Positions 1 through 7,026 of a stretch of DNA of 30,831 nt are shown one piece after another (position 1 is the first letter of the stretch; each line of letters opens with the position of its first letter). This DNA is from JAVVUJ01 sp964461765. Lineage in GTDB: Bacteria; Bacillota; Clostridia; Peptostreptococcales; Anaerovoracaceae. The DNA lies in NCBI GenBank assembly GCA_964461765.1, contig CAYWVS010000038.1, positions 1 to 30,831 on the forward strand. Reading direction: 5' to 3'. The notes under the pieces are model-generated. The model saw only the letters and a list, made by a program, of their open reading frames with translations. It was not told the origin of the DNA and did not search any database. The position numbers and the translations under genes were made by a program.

Positions 1-1184
1 CTTTGCTTACCTTAGAAAATTTACCTTTGGATCAAATGATAACCGTAGATGGGCAGGCGGCCGCTACAGGAGGTACCAGTGCCAATCTGGTGACAGGAGA
101 ACAACTCTCTGTGAAAGACTTGCTCTATGGACTTTTACTGGTCTCGGGAAATGATGCAGCGGTAGCCTTGGCAAAGACAGTTTCTCCGGATATAGCCACA
201 TTTAGTTCCCTAATGAATGAAAAGGCAAAAGAATTGGGCGCCATGAACACTCACTTTGCAAACCCCAACGGATTGCACGAGGATACTCACTATACCACTG
301 CATATGACTTAGCTTTAATTGCTAAAAAAGCCATGGAAAATCCTGTTTTTAGAGAGATGGTGGCAGCTTATCAGTGGATTGTAGCACCCACCAATCTATC
401 CGGGGAAAGGCTGTATATTACTACCAACAGACTGCTATATGATGAAAGCTATTTAATTCAAGTAAATGGTCATCCCCGATCGGCTCGATATGAAGGAACC
501 ACAGGCATTAAGACAGGGTATACCCCTAATGCGGGAAATTGCCTCATAGCCTCTGCAAAACGGGGGGACACAGAGCTGATTGCCGTAGTCCTAAAATCTT
601 CTGATGAAGGCAGATTTGCGGACTGTATCAACATGCTGGATTTTGGTTTTGCCAACTATAAGACGGTGGTGGTTATGCAAAAAGGTGCTCCCTTGGAATA
701 CCCCAGAGTAAGGAATGGTGCAGTGAGAAGAGTGGGTGCCATTGCATCGGAAACGATAGCCCTTACTTTACCCATCAAGGCATCTGATGACATTGTAAAA
801 ACCCAAATGCGATTTGATAAGATCAAAGCTCCTGTGGCTCAAGGTCAAAAAATCGGTGTCATAGACGTTTATCAAGTTGGTGAGCTCATTCATAGTGTTG
901 AGGTGACGGCAGCGCAATCCGTGGATAAGGGTGGTATTTGGTCCGTCTTCGGCATACCCGACAGTCATGCGGAATTGGGATGGTTTTTCTTATCCTTGAT
1001 CGGTGTGATTTTTATAGTGGTAATATGTATTTTCATCAGGCACTATGTCAAGAAAAAAAATAAAATAGAAATAAAATACAATTTAGAGCAGCAAGAGGAA
1101 GATGAGGGGAAAACACCTCAACAGCTGGCTTGGGAAGCCTGGGTCAAGGATGTTGAAAGGAGGAAAAAAAGTGGACTTAGATAA
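1..1184 (+). CDS. D-alanyl-D-alanine carboxypeptidase (penicillin-binding protein 5/6 type), 5' end outside the window
   Basis: This is a serine D-Ala-D-Ala carboxypeptidase, which removes the terminal D-alanine from peptidoglycan pentapeptides at the outer face of the membrane. The reading frame is open from the first base and has no real start here. The nucleophile motif SxxK and the signal peptide would lie upstream of the window. Visible motifs are SGN (the SxN motif, in LLLVSGNDAAVALAK) and KTG in GTTGIKTGYTPNAGN. A beta-rich PBP5 C-terminal domain follows. A hydrophobic segment near the C-terminus (LGWFFLSLIGVIFIVVICIF) looks like a true transmembrane anchor, and a charged cytoplasmic tail of about 45 residues follows it. 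Many family members end instead in an amphipathic helix, so the tail is a little unusual. The 3' end overlaps uvrC by 14 bases, which suggests cotranscription. Family assignment is firm; DacF or another paralogue cannot be told apart. Confidence 0.93.
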   Translation, partial: LLTLENLPLDQMITVDGQAAATGGTSANLVTGEQLSVKDLLYGLLLVSGNDAAVALAKTVSPDIATFSSLMNEKAKELGAMNTHFANPNGLHEDTHYTTAYDLALIAKKAMENPVFREMVAAYQWIVAPTNLSGERLYITTNRLLYDESYLIQVNGHPRSARYEGTTGIKTGYTPNAGNCLIASAKRGDTELIAVVLKSSDEGRFADCINMLDFGFANYKTVVVMQKGAPLEYPRVRNGAVRRVGAIASETIALTLPIKASDDIVKTQMRFDKIKAPVAQGQKIGVIDVYQVGELIHSVEVTAAQSVDKGGIWSVFGIPDSHAELGWFFLSLIGVIFIVVICIFIRHYVKKKNKIEIKYNLEQQEEDEGKTPQQLAWEAWVKDVERRKKSGLR

Positions 1185-2670
1185 TTTGCCGGATAGTCCG
1201 GGAGTATACCTCCACAAGGATAAGGATGGCAATATCATTTATGTAGGAAAAGCCGTTTCGTTAAGAAGTCGGGTAAGACAATACTTTCAATCCTCAAAAA
1301 ATCAGGATGCAAAGACTAGATCTTTGGTAAAAAACATTGCGGATACCACCACTATCCAAACAAAAACGGAGATGGAAGCCCTAATTCTGGAGTGTAATCT
1401 TATTAAAAAATACATGCCAAAGTATAACGTACTCTTGAGGGATGATAAGACCTTTCCATATATTAAGATAACCGATGAAAAGTGGCCTCGAATTTTAAAG
1501 ACCAGGCGGATTGAGAAGGATGGTGCAAAATACTTTGGCCCTTACACCGATGTTGCAGTGGTAAACAATATCATCGAGCTACTGAACCACGTATATACAT
1601 TAAAGAGGTGTGGCTGGCAGAACTTTCCCACTAACCACACCCCTTGTCTAAATTTTCACATTCAGCAATGTCCGGGGATGTGTGTGGGAAAGGCAGATCA
1701 CGAGACTTACTTAAAAGCTATTGGTGAGGTAGAGCAATTTTTATTAGGAAAGGATGCTCCTGTTTTGGCTTTCCTTACGGAAAAAATGAATAGGGAAGCG
1801 GAGAACCTGAATTTTGAATTGGCAGCGGCATACAGGGATTACATCGGACATGTTCACGAGATGACGAAGATGGCCAAGATTGCCAAAGCCTCGAAAATTG
1901 CCAGGGAAGCTAAAGCTGTGGAAAACACCAAACTCTTAGGCGATAGGCAGAGAAAAAACAGAGAACGTATCATAGCCGAGGAGGAAAGCTTAAATAAGAT
2001 TTTTAGAAATGAACAGCAGAGAATTTATGGCTGGCGTATCGAAGCATATGATATTTCCAATACCAATGGGGTGGATTCTGTAGGAGTCATGGTAGTGTTT
2101 CAAGAAGGACGACCGGACAGAAAGGAATACCGAAGATTTAAGATCCAAACTATCGAGGGACCAAACGACTACGGCAGTTTGCAGGAGGTTCTCTATAGGC
2201 GAATGAAGAGAGCAAAGGATGGCAGCAGTGGCTTTTCTCACTTACCCAATTTAATCCTGATGGATGGAGGCAAAGCCCAGGTGTCGGTGGTGGAACAGGT
2301 ACTTAAGGCCATGCAAATAGATATCCCTGTGGCAGGAATGGTAAAAGATGACAAACATAGAACCCGTGGGCTGATTTATCACAATGAGGAAATTGACTTA
2401 CAGGAGCACCTGTTTTTAAAAACTTATTTAGGAAAAATTCAAGAAGAAGTCCATCGATTTGCCATCGACTATCATAGGGGACTAAGAAATAAAAGCATGA
2501 TGGCTTCTGCTTTGGATCACATAGAAGGGGTTGGGGAAAAACGAAAGATGGGTTTACTCTCTCACTTTAAAAGTATGGAAGCCATTCAAAAGGCAAGCAT
2601 AGAGGAGCTTTGTGAAGCTCCAAACATGACAAAATTAGCTGCAGAAAAAGTATATGAATATTTTCATTGA
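1171..2670 (+). CDS. uvrC: UvrABC excinuclease subunit C, short form (499 aa)
   Basis: UvrC makes the two incisions around a DNA lesion after UvrA and UvrB have found it. I chose the GTG start at 1171 because AAAGGAGG lies at 1156-1163, seven bases upstream; upstream in-frame codons belong to the overlapping carboxypeptidase gene. Domains in order: GIY-YIG nuclease (residues 6-95, with GVYLH and IYVGKA), four cysteines C148, C159, C167 and C171 spaced like the iron-sulfur ligands of E. coli UvrC, a UVR helix pair that binds UvrB (about 201-230), an RNase H-like endonuclease with D294 (YDIS), D333 (PNDY), D365 (LMDGG) and H428, and helix-hairpin-helix motifs (about 440-499). Family members usually have about 600 residues. 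Here a basic, probably helical linker (231-285) replaces a segment of roughly 90-100 residues between the UVR and nuclease domains. All catalytic residues I know of remain, so it should be active. Confidence 0.95.
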   Translation: MDLDNLPDSPGVYLHKDKDGNIIYVGKAVSLRSRVRQYFQSSKNQDAKTRSLVKNIADTTTIQTKTEMEALILECNLIKKYMPKYNVLLRDDKTFPYIKITDEKWPRILKTRRIEKDGAKYFGPYTDVAVVNNIIELLNHVYTLKRCGWQNFPTNHTPCLNFHIQQCPGMCVGKADHETYLKAIGEVEQFLLGKDAPVLAFLTEKMNREAENLNFELAAAYRDYIGHVHEMTKMAKIAKASKIAREAKAVENTKLLGDRQRKNRERIIAEEESLNKIFRNEQQRIYGWRIEAYDISNTNGVDSVGVMVVFQEGRPDRKEYRRFKIQTIEGPNDYGSLQEVLYRRMKRAKDGSSGFSHLPNLILMDGGKAQVSVVEQVLKAMQIDIPVAGMVKDDKHRTRGLIYHNEEIDLQEHLFLKTYLGKIQEEVHRFAIDYHRGLRNKSMMASALDHIEGVGEKRKMGLLSHFKSMEAIQKASIEELCEAPNMTKLAAEKVYEYFH

Positions 2671-2695
2671 AACTTCTTAGGTTTAATGTTATAGT
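2667..2695 (+). promoter_or_regulatory. Candidate vegetative promoter for the DUF1292 gene
   Basis: TTGAAA (2667-2672) and TATAGT (2690-2695) are separated by 17 bases, a standard sigma-A layout. The -35 box overlaps the uvrC stop codon. This would allow the DUF1292 gene to be transcribed separately from uvrC. It is a consensus match only. Confidence 0.5.
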
Positions 2696-2740
2696 AATTG
2701 CAAACAATAATCATAAAAGTGATAATGGAGGATAAATTTT

Positions 2741-3046
2741 ATGACAGATAAAGAAAAATGCATTCCCGGAGGCTGTGGACCTGACTGTGATTGTGCAAAG
2801 GATGATGAAGCTGATTACATCACATTGGAATTCGACGATGGCGTAGAAGTGGAATGTGAAATTATGGGAGTATTTGATTACAATGGTAAAGAATACATCG
2901 CATTAATTCCGGATGATGATTCTGATGATGTCTATATTTACGGATATAAAGAAGTTGCAGAAGAAGAATTTGAACTGGTGGATATAGACGACGACGACGA
3001 ATTTGAAAAGGTCGTAGCAGAATTTGAAAAAATTGTGGCTGAGTAA
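2741..3046 (+). CDS. DUF1292 (UPF0473, YrzB-like) family acidic protein
   Basis: This is a 101-residue, strongly acidic protein of the DUF1292 family, whose biochemical role is unknown. The core matches the family: an opening strand (ITLEFDDGVEVECEIMGVF), then DYNGKEYIALIP and a YIYGYKE stretch. The extra N-terminal piece holds a cysteine cluster (CIPGGCGPDCDCAKD), which could bind metal. The C-terminus carries a run of aspartates. GGAGG at about 2727-2731 precedes the ATG with suitable spacing. In many Firmicutes the DUF1292 gene lies in the yrzL-yrrK-yrzB group near alaS; here it follows uvrC, behind its own promoter candidate and ahead of a terminator, so it is probably monocistronic. Confidence 0.85.
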   Translation: MTDKEKCIPGGCGPDCDCAKDDEADYITLEFDDGVEVECEIMGVFDYNGKEYIALIPDDDSDDVYIYGYKEVAEEEFELVDIDDDDEFEKVVAEFEKIVAE

Positions 3047-3095
3047 AAGAATTTTATCAAATAAGGTACTAAAAATTTAAGGAAATTTCAATATA

Positions 3096-3127
3096 AAAGG
3101 ATGCTTTCTTGCATCCTTTCTATTTTT
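3096..3127 (+). terminator. Rho-independent terminator after the DUF1292 gene
   Basis: A perfect 9-bp stem, AAAGGATGC (3096-3104) with GCATCCTTT (3111-3119), has a 6-base loop and is followed by CTATTTTT. It closes the uvrC/DUF1292 unit and marks the left side of the next, A+T-rich islet. Confidence 0.8.
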
Positions 3128-3213
3128 CCCTTGGAGTAAGTTTGTTGGATTTATACTCATAGAATCATCTATTTATCTACCATATCATTACATCAGATAT
3201 TATTATCTCAATA

Positions 3214-3241
3214 TTGCAAATTTAAAAATCTATGATAAAAT
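3214..3241 (+). promoter_or_regulatory. Candidate promoter of the DUF3990 islet
   Basis: TTGCAA (3214-3219) and TAAAAT (3236-3241) are spaced by 16 bases, 38 bases before the chosen ATG of the DUF3990 gene. The surrounding DNA is very A+T-rich, so chance matches are likely. The position between a terminator and the first gene supports it. Confidence 0.4.
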
Positions 3242-3279
3242 ATATTAAAAATGCTTAATAACAAATGGGAGTAAATGAT

Positions 3280-3786
3280 ATGATTTTATACCATGGCAGT
3301 GATATAATCGTAAATAATCCACGTTTAATTTATCAAACGAGAACTCTTGATTTTGGTGCAGGATTCTATACTACAACCAATAAGGGACAGGCTGTTAACT
3401 TTGCCCAGAAAGTCGGAGAACGCAGGAGTAGTAAAGAATGGTATGTTAGCATTTACCATGTGGATTTTGATGATTTAAATGAAAATCTTGATGTTTTAAA
3501 TTTTGAAGATCCTAATGAAAGCTGGCTTGATTTTGTTTTTGAAAATAGAAGTGGCGCATATAATGGTAAAAAATATGATATTATATATGGTCCTGTTGCC
3601 AATGATATGATTTACAAAACCTTTATCGCCTATGAAGCAGGGTTATACACAAAAGCAGAAACCTTAGAAAAACTGAAAATAAATCAGCTATATAATCAAA
3701 TGACTTTTTGCAGTGAAAAAGCACTGTCATTTTTAAAATTTACAAACGCTTTAAGCGAAAAGGAGTGGCATCAGCATGGAGAATAA
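3280..3786 (+). CDS. DUF3990 family protein, ADP-ribosyltransferase-like (candidate toxin)
   Basis: I recognise the DUF3990 family, which has been placed in the ADP-ribosyltransferase fold. The supporting stretches are the opening YHGSD and the segment LDFGAGFYTTTNKGQAVNFAQ, which resemble the NAD-binding H-[ST]-G and tyrosine motifs of ART proteins. The C-terminal part includes NQMTFCSEKALSFL, typical of this family. I prefer the ATG at 3280 (168 aa) over the ATG at 3265: GGGAG at 3267-3271 lies eight bases upstream of 3280, while nothing resembling a ribosome site precedes 3265. The gene overlaps the next by 11 bases. Its base composition is visibly richer in A+T than the flanking repair genes, consistent with recent acquisition. 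No substrate can be named. Family call is firm; a toxin role is inference from the fold and the compact operon. Confidence 0.82.
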   Translation: MILYHGSDIIVNNPRLIYQTRTLDFGAGFYTTTNKGQAVNFAQKVGERRSSKEWYVSIYHVDFDDLNENLDVLNFEDPNESWLDFVFENRSGAYNGKKYDIIYGPVANDMIYKTFIAYEAGLYTKAETLEKLKINQLYNQMTFCSEKALSFLKFTNALSEKEWHQHGE

Positions 3787-4015
3787 TGAATTCAAGAGTA
3801 TAATGGAACTACTTGTGCCGTCACTTGTTAAATGTATTATTAAAGAAAATGGAGCATCAGAAAAAGATGCCATTACTCTTTTATACACATCCTTCCTTTA
3901 TTCAAAGTTAGAGAACGAAAAAACAAAACTGTGGCATTTGAGTTCTAAAACACTTATAGATATGTTAAATGAGGAAATGGCAACAGGAAACATTACTTAC
4001 CCGGAGGAAGCATAA
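3776..4015 (+). CDS. Small helical protein between the DUF3990 and DUF3791 genes (79 aa)
   Basis: This 79-residue protein is predicted to be mostly helical by eye (FKSIMELLVPSLVKCIIKE, then LLYTSFLYSKLENEK and SSKTLIDMLNEEMA). I do not recognise a named domain with certainty. Small proteins of this general look are found next to DUF3990 and DUF3791 genes in other Firmicutes and Bacteroidetes, as far as I recall. The ATG lies inside the end of the DUF3990 gene (11-base overlap), with AAAAGGAG just upstream, which points to translational coupling. The stop is followed one base later by the GTG of the DUF3791 gene. It could be an antitoxin or an accessory partner; that is inference. Confidence 0.75.
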   Translation: MENNEFKSIMELLVPSLVKCIIKENGASEKDAITLLYTSFLYSKLENEKTKLWHLSSKTLIDMLNEEMATGNITYPEEA

Positions 4016-4016
4016 C

Positions 4017-4229
4017 GTGGATCATAAGACGGATTTTATTATTTATTGTATTGAAGAATATAAAAATGCGGAAGGACTTAGCGGTAAAAAAGTGATTGAA
4101 CTTTTTAATCGTTATAGAGTGATGGAATATATACGAGCATATTATGAAGCTTTACACACTGTAGGATCAAGATATATTGTAGAAGATATAAATTTATATA
4201 TTTCTGAACGTAAAATACTGAAAAAATAA
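4017..4229 (+). CDS. DUF3791 family protein (70 aa)
   Basis: The 70-residue protein fits DUF3791: an opening helix (FIIYCIEEYKNAEGLSGKK), VIELFNRYRVMEYIRAYYEA, then the LHTVGSRYIVEDINLYI ending. DUF3791 proteins are known as small companions of DUF3990 genes; their function is not established. The GTG at 4017 is preferred over in-frame codons upstream because CGGAGGAA lies at 4002-4009 and the previous gene ends at 4015. The stop codon is part of the left arm of the following terminator stem. With the two genes before it, it forms a three-gene unit with overlaps or 1-base gaps. Confidence 0.8.
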   Translation: MDHKTDFIIYCIEEYKNAEGLSGKKVIELFNRYRVMEYIRAYYEALHTVGSRYIVEDINLYISERKILKK

Positions 4230-4262
4230 CCCCCTTGGATCGAACTCCAATGGGGTTATTTA
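4225..4262 (+). terminator. Terminator closing the DUF3990/DUF3791 unit
   Basis: AATAACCCC (4225-4233) pairs with GGGGTTATT (4252-4260), extended inward by TTGGA/TCCAA with one mismatch, around the loop TCGAAC. The downstream T-run is short (TTATTT), so termination strength is uncertain. The left arm contains the TAA of the DUF3791 gene. Confidence 0.6.
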
Positions 4263-4265
4263 AAA

Positions 4266-4315
4266 GTGCGCTTAGCATGGGCGCAATCCAAGCGGTGAAA
4301 GTCCGTAGTCCTTGT
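4266..4315 (+). other. Probable 5'-end remnant of a group II intron
   Basis: The stretch begins GTGCGC, the usual 5' start of bacterial group II introns (GUGYG), and continues with CATGGGCGCAA and GCGGTGAAAGTCCG, which resemble the first segments of domain I in clostridial introns (a GCGC...GCGC pairing and the GGTGAAAGTCC motif). It stops being intron-like after about 50 bases, where the end of the rubrerythrin gene begins. No reverse transcriptase and no domain V are present. It sits six bases after a terminator hairpin, a location favoured by class C group II introns. The call rests on remembered consensus, not on a search. Confidence 0.42.
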
Positions 4316-4852
4316 CTAATAATTTCGAGAGTTTAATGCAAAGTAAGCCTTTGGATGTTGACAAACGGGACATTCCGCATAAGCGTTCATGCTTTCGTAT
4401 ACATAACCGCAGTTTTCACATCTCCACTCCACAGCCTTATCCTTTTCAAAAACCTTATTTTCTTGAACATTTTTCAAAAGGGCTCTGTAGCGCTCTTCGT
4501 GTTCTTTTTCTATGGATGCTACACCTTCCATTTGAGCCGCGATTTCCGGGAAGCCTTCTTCCTTTGCTACCTTTGCATATTCCTTGTACATTTCAGTCCA
4601 CTCAAAGTTTTCACCCTCTGCGGCGTGCTGTAGGTTTTCTGCAGTAGTGCCAATTCCTGTACACAGCTTAAACCACATTTTTGCATGTGCCTTTTCGTTA
4701 TTTGCGGTATCCTCAAATATCTTTGCGATCTGCTCATAACCTTCTTTTTTTGCGGCGGAAGCATAATACGTATATTTATTTCTTGCCATGGATTCCCCTG
4801 CGAAAGCTGACATGAGATTATCAAATGTCTGTGTTCCTTTTAAATCTTTCAT
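4316..4852 (-). CDS. Rubrerythrin
   Basis: Rubrerythrin is a cytoplasmic non-haem iron protein that reduces hydrogen peroxide in anaerobes, using electrons from rubredoxin or NADH-linked partners. The 178-residue product has the two parts expected. The first is an N-terminal four-helix diiron domain with AGES (E20), ANNEKAH (E53, H56) and the second IEKEHEERY motif. The second is a C-terminal rubredoxin-like domain with two pairs of cysteines, CENC and CPVC. I chose the ATG at 4852 because AAAGGAGAAG lies just upstream; an in-frame ATG nine codons earlier lacks such a site. It is transcribed on the minus strand, away from the DUF3990 islet, and its stop codon abuts the intron-like remnant. 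The 158 bases upstream are A+T-rich; I could not define a convincing PerR box. Confidence 0.95.
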   Translation of the reverse strand: MKDLKGTQTFDNLMSAFAGESMARNKYTYYASAAKKEGYEQIAKIFEDTANNEKAHAKMWFKLCTGIGTTAENLQHAAEGENFEWTEMYKEYAKVAKEEGFPEIAAQMEGVASIEKEHEERYRALLKNVQENKVFEKDKAVEWRCENCGYVYESMNAYAECPVCQHPKAYFALNSRNY

Positions 4853-5010
4853 TTTCTCTTCTCCTTTGTTATTACACATAAAAGTTAATTTTGGTTATTA
4901 ATACCAATATTCTGGATTTTCTAAACATAAATTATTCATAATCTTTATTCATTATCTAAATTAATTTTTTAAATATAGTATAGTTGTAAATTGGAATTGC
5001 TAAATAAAAT

Positions 5011-6681
5011 TTATACGAATATGCTACCCCCGATAAATTCTCGAATTATGGAATTGTTAGCAATCATGGAGTCATCCTCAATGGTTTGAAAGAAGTCTAA
5101 AAACTTCAATATTCGTACAGCATCGGCATACTCAGCCTCTTCAGGTTTAATTTCCCTTAAAAGAGGTTCTGCATACTTCTTTAAAACGGAAAGCTCATAA
5201 ATATGAACAGAGTTGAAAAATACATCGGCTTCTCCATTAAAGGGGAAGATGTTCTTATCTTCGCCGGCTCTCACCTTTGGCCATTCACGAATGGTACCCT
5301 GTGCAGAATGACCTCTAAATTGATAATCTCTTACCATTCTTCTCAGCATTCTGGCATCTGTGGTGGGAATCCTGTTATGTTCGTCAATATTTAACTGGGT
5401 CAATGGACTGATATAAATTTTAAACTTCTGATCAGAAGGAATTTTTTCTGTCATCTTTTGGTTCAAGCCGTGAATTCCTTCGATGACGATGGGCTGGGTG
5501 GGATCCGCCTTTACAATTCTTTTTCCAAACTGTTTTGTGCCGTGGATAAAATCAAAGACTGGAAGGTCAACCTCTTCACCCTTTAATAATCCATTCATAT
5601 TTTTATTAAAGAGATTGATATCTATGGCTTCTATATCTTCAAAATTTGGTTCGCCGTGTTCATCTAAAGGTGTGCTCCCTCGCTCTACAAAGTAATCATC
5701 CGTACTCATGTAGATGGGGTTTAAGCCGTTTACACGCAACTGAATGCAAAGCCTTTTGGCAAAGGTGGTTTTACCGGAAGAGGATGGCCCGGCTATGAGG
5801 ACGATGCGTTTTTTTCCTTTTGTAATCATGTCAGAAATATGTGCAATCTTCTTTTCGTGGAGCGCTTCGGAAATTTGGATAATATCCTTGTAACCTCCGT
5901 TTTCCACCATTTCGTTCATGTCCCCCACATAGGTGATGTTCATGAGCTTACCCCAGCTTTTGATTTCGGCAAAGGCATTGTAAAGCTTAAATTCATCCAC
6001 AAATTCGGGAATTACATTTGGGGTTTTTGGGTGGGGGAAACGCAGGATAATGCCGCGACGATAAGGCACTAATTCAAAGTATTTGATGTAACCGGTGGAA
6101 GGCACCATTAGACCGTAAAAGAAATTTTTCAAACCTCCCAATGAGTAAAATTTAACTTGAGTAACATCCTCCGCATGTTTTAACATCTTCTGTTTTTCAT
6201 GAAGGCCGTCTTCCAGAAGCCAATTCATAGCAGCTTCCTTGGAATCAATGTGCCTCTCAAATTTGATGTCCTCTTTTACCAATTCTTCCATTCGAGTTTG
6301 AATCTTACTGATGCTTTCCGTTGAAAGTGGTTCGCTTCCTTTTATATAGGTGTATAAGCCTTTACTCAGTGAATTTTCTATTACTGCAGTAGCCTTATGA
6401 CCTAATACATCTCGGATGGCTTTTAAATAAAGCATGGATACGCTTCTTTGATAAACTAGATTTCCCGCTTGACTGCGCATATCTAAAAGCTCCACGGTGC
6501 AGTCCACCGTCAGAGGAAGGGTCAATTCTTCAAATTTATGACTGACTTTAGCCAACAAATTATCGTAAGGTAAATCCTTCTGAAAATCCTTTACCACTTG
6601 CTCCAGAGTGGTTCCCACAGGATATTCGCAGACCAGGGGGTTGCTTCTGGGGGACACAATTAAATTTATTTTAACATTCAT
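5011..6681 (-). CDS. Nucleoside (uridine-type) kinase with N-terminal TGS and tRNA-synthetase-like domains
   Basis: This 556-residue protein belongs to the nucleoside kinase family common in Clostridia and spirochaetes that joins a TGS domain and a threonyl/alanyl-tRNA synthetase-like second domain to a uridine kinase/phosphoribulokinase domain. Residues 1-65 fit TGS. The middle section contains HIDSKEAAMNWLL and GYIKYFELVPYRRGIILRF. The P-loop GPSSSGKTT lies at 298-306, followed by a STDDYFVERG segment and by IEGIHGLN, both typical of uridine kinase-like proteins. The true substrate is not certain. The ATG at 6681 is chosen because AGGAGA sits a few bases upstream; the codons before it (starting 6699) have no such site. 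It is on the same strand as rubrerythrin but separated by 158 bases. Confidence 0.88.
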   Translation of the reverse strand: MNVKINLIVSPRSNPLVCEYPVGTTLEQVVKDFQKDLPYDNLLAKVSHKFEELTLPLTVDCTVELLDMRSQAGNLVYQRSVSMLYLKAIRDVLGHKATAVIENSLSKGLYTYIKGSEPLSTESISKIQTRMEELVKEDIKFERHIDSKEAAMNWLLEDGLHEKQKMLKHAEDVTQVKFYSLGGLKNFFYGLMVPSTGYIKYFELVPYRRGIILRFPHPKTPNVIPEFVDEFKLYNAFAEIKSWGKLMNITYVGDMNEMVENGGYKDIIQISEALHEKKIAHISDMITKGKKRIVLIAGPSSSGKTTFAKRLCIQLRVNGLNPIYMSTDDYFVERGSTPLDEHGEPNFEDIEAIDINLFNKNMNGLLKGEEVDLPVFDFIHGTKQFGKRIVKADPTQPIVIEGIHGLNQKMTEKIPSDQKFKIYISPLTQLNIDEHNRIPTTDARMLRRMVRDYQFRGHSAQGTIREWPKVRAGEDKNIFPFNGEADVFFNSVHIYELSVLKKYAEPLLREIKPEEAEYADAVRILKFLDFFQTIEDDSMIANNSIIREFIGGSIFV

Positions 6682-6934
6682 TTTCTCATCTCCTAACACA
6701 ATACTCTATGATTTGCTATTTTCACTGACTTATTCATAGTTTACTATAGGAAGGTTTATCCTACAAGCATTTTAATTCAGAACATTCTATAGTTTTTTAA
6801 ATATATTAATCAATTGATTCTAAAGAAATTATAAAAAATTTTAAATATTATTCATTCAAATATTTAGTTCCCCAAAAAAGTGAAATTTATAATCTGATTT
6901 GCCCAAACAAGTAGGTTCTTTACATAGAAAGACA

Positions 6935-6963
6935 TTGCAGGGGGATTCTAAATGGATTATAAT
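6935..6963 (+). promoter_or_regulatory. Candidate promoter of the ferredoxin/AOR operon
   Basis: TTGCAG (6935-6940) and a perfect TATAAT (6958-6963) are 17 bases apart, about 64 bases before the start codon. The -35 box matches consensus at only three positions, so an activator may be needed. Confidence 0.5.
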
Positions 6964-7012
6964 TTAAATATGTATGGTTTTAAGTTTTAGTTATGTAATT
7001 TAAAGGATGTAA

Positions 7013-7020
7013 AAAGGAGG
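7013..7020 (+). promoter_or_regulatory. Ribosome binding site that decides a GTG start
   Basis: AAAGGAGG runs directly into the ATG at 7021, leaving no spacer, but lies six bases from the in-frame GTG at 7027. The GTG is therefore the likely start of the ferredoxin gene. Confidence 0.7.
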
Positions 7021-7026
7021 ATGGAT

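Larger units (their letters stand above)
6682..7026. other. Divergent intergenic region between the nucleoside kinase and the ferredoxin/AOR genes
   Basis: This region is A+T-rich and noncoding as far as I can see. It must hold the promoters of two divergent units. On the plus strand I can support one promoter (6935-6963) and a strong ribosome site (7013-7020). On the minus strand no clear -35/-10 pair was found. No riboswitch or long inverted repeat was recognised. Confidence 0.6.

Noticed and set aside
768..968. Minus-strand open frame within the carboxypeptidase gene
   Set aside because: No ribosome site and no recognisable domain; the plus-strand gene explains the open frame.
3265..3279. 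ATG at 3265 as start of the DUF3990 gene
   Set aside because: It overlaps the GGGAG that serves the ATG at 3280, and has no ribosome site of its own.
4312..4647. Plus-strand open frame of about 111 codons opposite rubrerythrin
   Set aside because: It lies wholly antisense to a clear rubrerythrin gene, has no ribosome site, and its translation is Phe/Leu/Pro-rich shadow sequence.
4853..5010. PerR-type operator upstream of rubrerythrin
   Set aside because: Several ATTAT-like strings occur, but none fits the 7-1-7 PerR palindrome well enough in this A+T-rich DNA.
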